The notes beneath the pieces were generated by a model, which saw only the letters and a list, made by a program, of their open reading frames with translations, did no database searches and had not been told where the DNA came from. Of a DNA stretch of 64,000 nt, positions 57,049-64,000 are shown one piece after another. Within the stretch, counting starts at the first letter, position 1; every line of letters begins with the position of its first letter. The DNA comes from Candidatus Gastranaerophilales bacterium (GTDB taxonomy: Bacteria; Cyanobacteriota; Vampirovibrionia; Gastranaerophilales; Gastranaerophilaceae): contig CALUPV010000003.1 in assembly GCA_944322745.1 (NCBI GenBank), positions 1-64,000 on the forward strand, given 5' to 3'. The position numbers and the translations under genes were made by a program.

Positions 57049-58482
57049 TTAAAATATAAAATATAAAAATTCTGTACTTTTTGTAATAGATAATGTTGCA
57101 AATACAAAAGCAAAAACTAAAATAATAGTATACCAATTGTTATTTGCTTTTACATATATTTGTGCAAGTTCATTTGAATTTTTTCCTAAGAATATTATAA
57201 CAAAACTTGATAATAATAGTAAAATGTTAATTTGAGCATTATTTGGAGGTGGCAGTAAAAATGCTAAATTCCAGTCTAATAATATTATATCATTATGTTG
57301 AGCATTTATTCCGAACATTGTTTTTAATAGTGTAATAGATTGTGATATGTCTTTAGTCATTAAAAATGTACTTAACAAAACTAAAGTTATAAATGTAATT
57401 GCTATTGATAAAGGTTTGGGCAATTTTATATTAAATTTTTCCCAGATTTTATTTATACAAACTAAAATACCATTTAGTATTCCATATAATACATTAACAA
57501 TATTTAAATATTGCCAGCAACCATAAACAAAAAATACTATTATTATATTATAACAAGTTTTTATTAAACTTTTAGAAGATCCGCCAAGAGGAATAAAAAT
57601 ATAATCTTTTAAAAACCTCATTAAAGTCATATTCCATCTGTTCCAATAATCTGCTATACTTTGAGCTTTATATGGAGAGTTAAAATTCCAAGGAAGATTT
57701 ATATTAAATAAAAATGCTGAACCTAATGCTATATCACAATAGCCTGAAAAATCAAAATAACCTTGAAATATTTTGGCTATACCAAAAGTCCAAGAAATTC
57801 CAAAATCATTATAAACTTGGTTGTCTACAATATATGTTATAAAACTTGCAAATCCGTCAGAAAATACGGTTTTTTTAAATAATCCTATAGTAATTAAAAA
57901 GAGACCTATGAATATATTATTTTGATTTATAACTTTATTTTTTATATCCATAAATTGGGGTATCATCTCTTGGTGTCTGATAATGGGACCTGATACGAGT
58001 TGAGGGAAAAAACATATAAATAATGCATAATCGAGCAAATTATATTCTAATACATCTTTTTTATAGCAATCAACTAAGAATGATATTTGCTGCAAAGTGA
58101 AAAAGCTTATACCTAATGGTAGTATAATGTCAAAAGTATTGAATGGTATAAAAGTTATATGACTAAGCGTTTCTTTTAAAAAATCAAAATATTTAAAGTA
58201 TATAAGTATTAAAATATTTGTTGAAATTCCCAAAAATAATATTAATTTTCTTTTTAATCCTGTTATATTGGATTTAAATAAATCACTTATATAATAATTA
58301 AAAAGGATTGAAACAAGAATTATAGGAACATATTCAATTTTATAACTTCCATAAAAATATAATGAAGCAATTAATAGAAAAATTCTTGATGCTTTACATA
58401 ATTTAAATTTGTTTAAAGTAAAGTATATTATAAATACAATAGGAAGAAATATAAATAAATATTCAAGGGAATTAAATAACAT
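57049..58482 (-). CDS. MBOAT-family protein lacking both conserved histidines
   Basis: The 477-residue membrane protein is clearly AlgI/DltB-like: LEYLFIFLPIVFIIYF at the start, GISFFTLQQISFLVD, FSGYCDIALGSA and DYWNRWNMTLMRFLKDYIFIPLGG. However, the two histidines of the family are replaced: Asn284 stands where RWH is normal, and Gln324 (GCWQYL) where the catalytic WHG is normal. It probably has no O-acyltransferase activity of its own, or a changed mechanism. It overlaps the upstream SGNH gene by 11 bp. Confidence 0.85.
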   Translation of the reverse strand: MLFNSLEYLFIFLPIVFIIYFTLNKFKLCKASRIFLLIASLYFYGSYKIEYVPIILVSILFNYYISDLFKSNITGLKRKLILFLGISTNILILIYFKYFDFLKETLSHITFIPFNTFDIILPLGISFFTLQQISFLVDCYKKDVLEYNLLDYALFICFFPQLVSGPIIRHQEMIPQFMDIKNKVINQNNIFIGLFLITIGLFKKTVFSDGFASFITYIVDNQVYNDFGISWTFGIAKIFQGYFDFSGYCDIALGSAFLFNINLPWNFNSPYKAQSIADYWNRWNMTLMRFLKDYIFIPLGGSSKSLIKTCYNIIIVFFVYGCWQYLNIVNVLYGILNGILVCINKIWEKFNIKLPKPLSIAITFITLVLLSTFLMTKDISQSITLLKTMFGINAQHNDIILLDWNLAFLLPPPNNAQINILLLLSSFVIIFLGKNSNELAQIYVKANNNWYTIILVFAFVFATLSITKSTEFLYFIF

Positions 58483-59557
58483 TTTTTCTCCTTATAGAAA
58501 TATTAGCATCTTCTTTTTTTACATTTTTTATTTTATCTGAAATTGTTGGATTTTTTTTAATATAAGTTTTTAAAATTTCAGTATCTTGTTTTAGATAATT
58601 TTCAATATTTTTCTTAGTAATATAGGTACCTATTTTTTTATTTTCTGATAATAAATCAAATACTATTAAATTATTAAATGTATTAGATGGATGAATGTTA
58701 TCAATAAAATTCATATTATTCTCATCTATTGGTGACATATTATATTCATTCTGAAAAGAATAATCATAAAAAGGAGTTATTTCAGCAAGTTTTCGTTTTA
58801 ATTCTTGATTAGATTCCCATAATCCTTTTGAATATATATGAATTTTCTTGGAAATATGTATTGGGGAATAATAAATAATTAAGTTAATATTATTTTTATC
58901 TGCAAAGTTTTTTATTTCTTTAATAGTATTCAGAGAATTTAAAGAAAATTCTTTATCATATGTTTTTTTTGCTATTTCTCTATATGGATAAACATATATA
59001 ATATCTTGTCCTTTATTTTTTATCGAATCAAGAAGAGTCTCGATGCTGTATTTTGTCGTATTATATGAAAAAAATAAGTTTATTAGATCATCAAGTTTAA
59101 TTACATTTGTATTGGAAGTAAGAAGTTCATCGGTAATTTCTTCATTGTCATTATTCCAAAAATCGTCGTAAAAAAGTCCCCAATATATAGTTTTTATGTT
59201 AGGTGCGATATCATTAATATTTTTGATTATATTACTTATTTCTTTAATTCTTACAATAGGAACTGTAAAAAATGCTACGTTATCAAGACCTGAGCCGTAA
59301 TGAGATAATAAGCAATTTCCTGTAAATGCTGTATCTTTATTTTTGCTGTTTATTTTTATATCTGAATATACAATTGTTCTTTTATTAGAATATTTATGTG
59401 TTTTGACGTTATTAATTCCTTTTATAGTTGAATCTCTGAAAATATAATATGGATCTATAATGTAGTTAAATAAACCAATTAAAATAATAAATATAAATAG
59501 AAGTACTATAAATAAAATATCTCTTCTTTTTTCTATATTGCTTTCATCTACCATCAA
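58472..59557 (-). CDS. AlgX/DltD-like SGNH protein of the MBOAT operon (first)
   Basis: The 361-residue protein has one N-terminal membrane segment (about 14-33) and DPYYIF as in its sister gene. The place of the nucleophile reads TGNCLLSH (Cys82 instead of Ser), while the C-terminal motif DNIHP (Asp286, His289) is intact. It lies between the two MBOAT genes, overlapping the second by 11 bp. In characterised systems (AlgI-AlgJ/X, PatA-PatB) such proteins carry the acyl group on to the glycan outside the cell. Substrate unknown. Confidence 0.65.
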   Translation of the reverse strand: MMVDESNIEKRRDILFIVLLFIFIILIGLFNYIIDPYYIFRDSTIKGINNVKTHKYSNKRTIVYSDIKINSKNKDTAFTGNCLLSHYGSGLDNVAFFTVPIVRIKEISNIIKNINDIAPNIKTIYWGLFYDDFWNNDNEEITDELLTSNTNVIKLDDLINLFFSYNTTKYSIETLLDSIKNKGQDIIYVYPYREIAKKTYDKEFSLNSLNTIKEIKNFADKNNINLIIYYSPIHISKKIHIYSKGLWESNQELKRKLAEITPFYDYSFQNEYNMSPIDENNMNFIDNIHPSNTFNNLIVFDLLSENKKIGTYITKKNIENYLKQDTEILKTYIKKNPTISDKIKNVKKEDANISIRRKNVI

Positions 59558-59573
59558 TATATTCCTCTTAAGT

Positions 59574-60998
59574 TTAGAAATTAAAATAAATAAATTCTGA
59601 TCGTTTTGTAATTGATAAGGCCGAAATTATAAACATTACTGCTAATATAAAAGTATATATGACATTATTAGATTTAATATATTTTTCTGACAATTCGTTT
59701 GAGTTTTTAAAACAAAATACAATTATAAAAGAGGCAATAAATAATATAATATTTAGTTTTAGTTGAGGATTAGAAAATATTATATTAAAGTTAGAAACAC
59801 TAATTGGTATAAAATTAGTATCTATTCCAAGCATTGATTTAAAGGAAAGGAAATATTGACTAATATGTTTAATCATAACAAGCGGGGCAATAAATACCAT
59901 TGTTATGAATGTGATAAATATTGCAAGGTTATCGGGCATTTGAATATTTGTTTTTTTCCATAATTTATTGATACAAACAAGAATGCCGTTAATTACACCA
60001 TAAAAAATACAAGGCCAGTTTGCACCATGCCAAATACCTGTTATCAAAAATACGAAGAAAAGATTCCAATATGTTCTTAATGTACCGCGTCTGCTTCCAC
60101 CCATCGGTATATATACATGGTATTTAAGAAATCTTCCCATTGTAATATGCCATCTTCTCCAATAGTCTGAAATATCTTTAGATTTATACGGAGAAAAGAA
60201 GTTTATAGGAAGAGTAATATTAAATAATGATCCAAGACCTATTGCTATATCGCAGTATCCCGAAAAATCGAAATATCCTTGCAGAGCGACAGAAAATGCA
60301 AATGACCATGTTGTAAAAAATTCTGTCATAGCATTCATTGCCATAACATTTTGGATAAAATCTGTAAAATTATCTGCTAATATAACTTTTTTAAATAAAC
60401 CTATTGATATGAAAAATATACCCAAATATATATTTTCACGATTAATGAATTTTTTGGTTTTATCTTCAAATTGAGGAATTAATTCTTTAAAAGTACAAAT
60501 AGGACCAGCTATAAGCTGCGGAAAAAATAAAACAAACAAAGTATAATCTATAATGTTTGTTTGTTTTGCTTCTCCCTTATACATATCATAAATAAATGAT
60601 ATCTGTTGAAATGTAAAAAAGCTTATACCTAAAGGAAGAAGAATTTTCATTGTATCAAAATGAGTAAATGAAAATCTGTTTAATGTATCTATAAGAAAAT
60701 TAAAATATTTGTAATAGCAAAGCAATAATAAATTTCCGCAAACAGTAAAAATTAATAAAAACTTTTTAAAATTTTGTTTGTAATTTTTCTGAATAAAATA
60801 TCCCATAATATAGTTAAATATTACAGATGAAACTATAATAGGAAGATATTCTATTTTATAATAAGCATAAAAATATAAAGAAGCACAAGCAAGCCATAGA
60901 TTTGTATATTTAATTAATCCTAATTTGCCAAGTAAAAAATAAATAATAAAAACTATCGGCAAAAATATAAATAAGAATTCTATAGAATTGAATAACAT
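59574..60998 (-). CDS. MBOAT-family O-acyltransferase (AlgI-like)
   Basis: The 474-residue polytopic protein begins with the operon's ribosomal start at 60998. It has the complete family pattern: GISFFTFQQISFIYD, FSGYCDIAIGLGS, DYWRRWHITMGRFLKYHVYIPMGGS with His284, and GIWHGANW with the catalytic His324. AlgI-type enzymes move acetyl or other acyl groups across the membrane for surface glycan modification. It leads a four-gene leftward operon with two SGNH-like proteins and a second, histidine-less MBOAT. Confidence 0.92.
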   Translation of the reverse strand: MLFNSIEFLFIFLPIVFIIYFLLGKLGLIKYTNLWLACASLYFYAYYKIEYLPIIVSSVIFNYIMGYFIQKNYKQNFKKFLLIFTVCGNLLLLCYYKYFNFLIDTLNRFSFTHFDTMKILLPLGISFFTFQQISFIYDMYKGEAKQTNIIDYTLFVLFFPQLIAGPICTFKELIPQFEDKTKKFINRENIYLGIFFISIGLFKKVILADNFTDFIQNVMAMNAMTEFFTTWSFAFSVALQGYFDFSGYCDIAIGLGSLFNITLPINFFSPYKSKDISDYWRRWHITMGRFLKYHVYIPMGGSRRGTLRTYWNLFFVFLITGIWHGANWPCIFYGVINGILVCINKLWKKTNIQMPDNLAIFITFITMVFIAPLVMIKHISQYFLSFKSMLGIDTNFIPISVSNFNIIFSNPQLKLNIILFIASFIIVFCFKNSNELSEKYIKSNNVIYTFILAVMFIISALSITKRSEFIYFNF

Positions 60999-61133
60999 AT
61001 ACTACTCTATCCCCAGTTATATAAAAATAATAAATTAAATATAGTTTACTGTCAAAAATTATGTCTAAGTTAGGATTTGGGCATTAGAGTCCTTTTTATA
61101 TCTTTCTGAGTATATATTTAAGCCATTTATATT

Positions 61134-62573
61134 TTAATTATCATCAAATTTTTTATTTTTACAGATTTTGATAATAGAATATAAACTAATTATCATTATA
61201 ATAAATGCTAAAATTTCAGCTAATTGTAGATTTAAGTTTAAACCTATTTTAGCGTTAAATATGAAGGATAAGGTTATAAAGATATAGAATAATCCGGGGA
61301 TTAAAGTTATTAAGTAATTCTTTTTATTTTGGTAAAGCATAATAGTTGCTATAAGGAATGTAGGAATAACTAATAATTGATTAAATAACATCACATAATT
61401 CCATAAAGTTGCAAATTGGTTTGAATAATTTTTTGCACCAAATAAGCATAAAAATATTGCAATTATGGAAGGTACAATAATAATTAATCTGTTTTTTATA
61501 GGTTTTTGATCTAAATCAAAAGCATCTGCAATAACCATTCTTAAAGATCTTAAAGCAGTATCGCCTGAAGTTAAAGGTAAACATAATACAGCAAGAACAA
61601 CAATTACCGAAAGATTTAATGGAGTAAATTTTTTAGCTATAGTGTTTACTACATTAACTGTTCCGATCATATTATCAGGGACTAATCCTGAATGATAAAC
61701 ATATAAAGCACCTGCTGCCCAAATCATTACTATTAAACTCTCAAAACACATAGTTTTAAAGAAAACTTTACGACCTTCATATTCATTATTTAATGTTCTT
61801 GCAACTATTGCAGTTTGCGTTGCATGAGAACCTGATAACAAACCGCAGCTAACTGTCATAAAGAAAAATGGTATCCAAGGCAATTTGTGCCAATTTAAAT
61901 TATGTATATTTAATTCAGGTAAAGTAATTCCGTTTATTATATAACCTGTTAATAAAAGTACTGAACCGATAAGAACCAGCATTCCAATGTATGGATATAT
62001 TTTTGCCATTAATTTATTAATAGGAAATAGAGCCATTACAAAAAAGTATGCTCCAATTATTATATATGTAACTATTGCTATCGGATTATTAAATGTGAAA
62101 TCATTTTCATTCAAAATTTTACCTAAATATAAATCACCTGCTGCATAAATGAATACGGTAACCCATAAAATAGACATAATAGATACAATTACAGTAAATG
62201 TTTTAAAAAATAAAGAACCAAAATATTTTTTTGTTATTTGAGTTATTTGTAAACCTTTATTTCTTACAGAAATCATTCCGCTGAAATAATCATGTACACA
62301 GCCCATAAAAATGCAACCTAAAGGAACAATAATAAAAAATAAAGGTCCGAATACTATGCCTTGAAGGGCAGATAGTATAGGTCCCATACCTGCTATATTT
62401 AGCAGATTTATTAATTGGTTTCTTGTAGTTGATAAAGGAACATAATCAACCCCATTGTATAAATTTTCAGATGGAACTTTTCTTTCATCAGGTCCGAATT
62501 GTTTTTCTATGTATTTCGAATAAAATATATATCCAAATAAAAGAATTAGAAGACCTATGAAAAAAGTTATCAT
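61134..62573 (-). CDS. CstA-family transporter
   Basis: The 479-residue protein has about 12 or more hydrophobic segments and the CstA start FGYIFYSKYIEKQFG, with GVDYVPLSTTRNQLINLLNIAGMGPILSALQGIVFGPLFFIIVPLGC. Family members such as CstA and BtsT take up peptides or pyruvate. It is of the shorter form (about 480 compared with about 700 in E. coli CstA). It starts 2 bp after the U32-family gene, so they are probably co-transcribed. Confidence 0.9.
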   Translation of the reverse strand: MITFFIGLLILLFGYIFYSKYIEKQFGPDERKVPSENLYNGVDYVPLSTTRNQLINLLNIAGMGPILSALQGIVFGPLFFIIVPLGCIFMGCVHDYFSGMISVRNKGLQITQITKKYFGSLFFKTFTVIVSIMSILWVTVFIYAAGDLYLGKILNENDFTFNNPIAIVTYIIIGAYFFVMALFPINKLMAKIYPYIGMLVLIGSVLLLTGYIINGITLPELNIHNLNWHKLPWIPFFFMTVSCGLLSGSHATQTAIVARTLNNEYEGRKVFFKTMCFESLIVMIWAAGALYVYHSGLVPDNMIGTVNVVNTIAKKFTPLNLSVIVVLAVLCLPLTSGDTALRSLRMVIADAFDLDQKPIKNRLIIIVPSIIAIFLCLFGAKNYSNQFATLWNYVMLFNQLLVIPTFLIATIMLYQNKKNYLITLIPGLFYIFITLSFIFNAKIGLNLNLQLAEILAFIIMIISLYSIIKICKNKKFDDN

Positions 62574-62575
62574 TT

Positions 62576-64000
62576 TTATTTTTCCTCATTAATTAAATAT
62601 AAATACATAGAACATTTACTGCAATCGAACTCAATTTTAAATTTATTCCCGCTTTCAATTTGTTCTAAAGTCCAAGGTAATGGTGGAATATTTTTAGGAT
62701 TTAATTTAGAACATAAATTAAGTTCATTTCTTAAACAGTATCTTGAACTAAATACTTTTTTACCCTCTAAATCAAGGCCTGTTTCAAGACCTGGTTCTAT
62801 TTTTTCAACTCCGTGGCGTTCATAAAACGCTTTAGTACAAGAATTTGTGACATTACTTAAATATGAAATTTCTTTTTTATAATAAGGATAATTGTTTTTC
62901 TCAATTTGAACTTTATCAATTGGACGATTTTTTGCACGTTCTTTTCTTAATAATTCAAATATTCTATCTTTAAATAATTCAAGATTGTCTATCTTAATGT
63001 CATTTTGAGATATAACATCATCTATTACAAATTCACATTCTTGATCTAATTTGAATAATAATTTTTGTATTTTATCTTTGGGTATTAAATTTTTCTCGAT
63101 GTCATATATCAATTCAATAGAATTTTTATCTTCATCAGTTGCTTTAATATTATATTTGTTATTTTTTTCTTCTATTTCTAATTGAACTGAAATAACTCTA
63201 TAGTTTACAGACTCTTCAACTTCTTTAAAACCTTTTACGTCAATATATCTATATAAATCAAGTCCTTTAAGATTATCATTAATACCTTTTGCATAGTATT
63301 TGTTGTTTTCTTTGTTTAATATTTCAATTGTTTGAACAGGTTTATTTTCTGCTTTGTATCTTAATCTGTCACCAACAGATAAACTAATATCTGAATCAAG
63401 TATAAAGAATGTATTATCACTTTCTATAACTTTACCTACATTAGAACCGACAATATGATATTTTGAATACATTTCTTTTTTTCTTCCGTTAATGAAGAAA
63501 TCGGTAAATCCTTTATTAAAATTTTTGTATAAGTCAGGTTTAAAACCAAGGATGGTTCTGCCTGAAGATTTTCTTTTTATTCCTTTTTTCTTAACAATTT
63601 CATCAGCTATTTGTGAAAATATAGCAGTTGAATTTTTAACATGCTTTAAATCTTTTTCTCTTCCGGCTATTTTAAATGAATCAACACCTATATCAAAAAG
63701 TCTTTCAATTTCATTATGTAAACTTAAAAATCTTAGGTTAAATAATCTATCATTTTCTCTTATTATGTTTCCGTTTGCATCTTTAAGAGTCCAATGTCCC
63801 ATACATCTTTCAGGACATACACCATGGTTTGAAGCATTGTAGTGTGCTATGTCAGATGATTTTGTATTCTTTAAATTTTCTACATATGCAAGATAACAAT
63901 TACCGCTATATCCTACGCATAAAAATCCATAACAGAAACACTCTATTTCTATATTTGAGTTTTCAGTTATATCTTTTATTTCTTCATATGTTAATTCTCT
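62576..64000 (-). CDS. U32-family protein (peptidase/RNA hydroxylase-like), 5' end missing
   Basis: The frame stays open to the window's right edge, so at least 475 codons are present and the start lies outside. The segment just inside the edge has the U32 signature: IEIECFCYGFLCVGYSGNC and, 33 residues on, CPERCMGHWTL. This continues through a first in-frame ATG at 63802, which is not the start. The C terminus has SSRYCLRNELNLCSK and FDCSKCSMYLYL, the conserved cysteine end of RlhA/YegQ-type members, which hydroxylate RNA. It is coupled to the CstA-like gene. Confidence 0.88.
   Translation of the reverse strand, partial: RELTYEEIKDITENSNIEIECFCYGFLCVGYSGNCYLAYVENLKNTKSSDIAHYNASNHGVCPERCMGHWTLKDANGNIIRENDRLFNLRFLSLHNEIERLFDIGVDSFKIAGREKDLKHVKNSTAIFSQIADEIVKKKGIKRKSSGRTILGFKPDLYKNFNKGFTDFFINGRKKEMYSKYHIVGSNVGKVIESDNTFFILDSDISLSVGDRLRYKAENKPVQTIEILNKENNKYYAKGINDNLKGLDLYRYIDVKGFKEVEESVNYRVISVQLEIEEKNNKYNIKATDEDKNSIELIYDIEKNLIPKDKIQKLLFKLDQECEFVIDDVISQNDIKIDNLELFKDRIFELLRKERAKNRPIDKVQIEKNNYPYYKKEISYLSNVTNSCTKAFYERHGVEKIEPGLETGLDLEGKKVFSSRYCLRNELNLCSKLNPKNIPPLPWTLEQIESGNKFKIEFDCSKCSMYLYLINEEK

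Noticed and set aside
60999-61133. tRNA or small RNA gene in the gap before the MBOAT operon
   Set aside because: No cloverleaf, CCA end or conserved arm was found, only AT-rich sequence with short repeats.
63802-64000. U32-like gene starting at the in-frame ATG 63802
   Set aside because: The frame stays open upstream to the window edge and encodes the conserved U32 cysteine signature, so the real start lies outside.

Overview
This window looks like a chromosomal segment of a very AT-rich bacterium related to Cyanobacteria but not photosynthetic. The best guess is a Gastranaerophilales/Vampirovibrionia ('Melainabacteria') genome; this is an inference from gene content, not a database match. 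Supporting signs are a Ycf46-Ycf35(DUF1257)-DUF2997 cluster otherwise typical of cyanobacteria and plastids, an atpD-atpC pair split from the other ATP synthase genes as in cyanobacteria, a ribosomal protein operon ending truA-rplM-rpsI, and a dnaN gene far from dnaA with an origin-like region beside dnaN. The standard genetic code fits every gene. I found no rRNA, tRNA, CRISPR array or insertion sequence.

Layout. 0-12.4 kb is leftward housekeeping: dnaA, aspS, a YitT-type membrane protein, atpD-atpC, and infA-rpmJ-rpsM-rpsK-rpsD-rpoA-rplQ-truA-rplM-rpsI. Before it lie the tail of a ComF-like gene and a small repeat protein. 12.4-19.4 kb is a rightward run of three tandem membrane-anchored SGNH-like proteins, a ComEA-like HhH protein, an NrdG-like radical SAM protein and the Ycf46 cluster. 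19.4-31.5 kb holds purB, a fourth SGNH-like paralogue, leuA, a secreted GH13 enzyme, dnaK, and nanE - fifth SGNH paralogue - ROK kinase, followed by a parvulin and a coiled-coil protein. 31.5-49 kb contains a two-component system with tadA, a very small sirtuin, mutS2, HU, lysS, der-plsY-malic enzyme, a PAS histidine kinase and mnmE. 47.8-52.1 kb is accessory: an ART/DarT-like protein, HIT, an RWYD repeat protein, an SDR, a GT2, a decayed glycosyltransferase tail and an XRE regulator behind twin operators.

52.13-52.36 kb is the strongest candidate for the replication origin: six TTTT[A/C]TACA boxes in two inverted groups around a roughly 93% AT core, next to dnaN. Most core genes to its left point left, and dnaN-thrB-pgk to its right point right, as expected if forks leave from here. 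55.8-61 kb is a leftward MBOAT/SGNH operon with two pairs. One MBOAT keeps both conserved histidines; the other has Asn and Gln at exactly the same residue numbers. 61-64 kb carries a U32-family gene, cut by the window end, followed by a CstA-type transporter.

The most novel material is the cell-surface acyl/SGNH complement (five GCSY-QHM paralogues plus the MBOAT operon), the candidate origin, a malic enzyme with an internal degenerate duplication, the zinc-module-less sirtuin, and the regulator cassette with two operators 21 bp apart.
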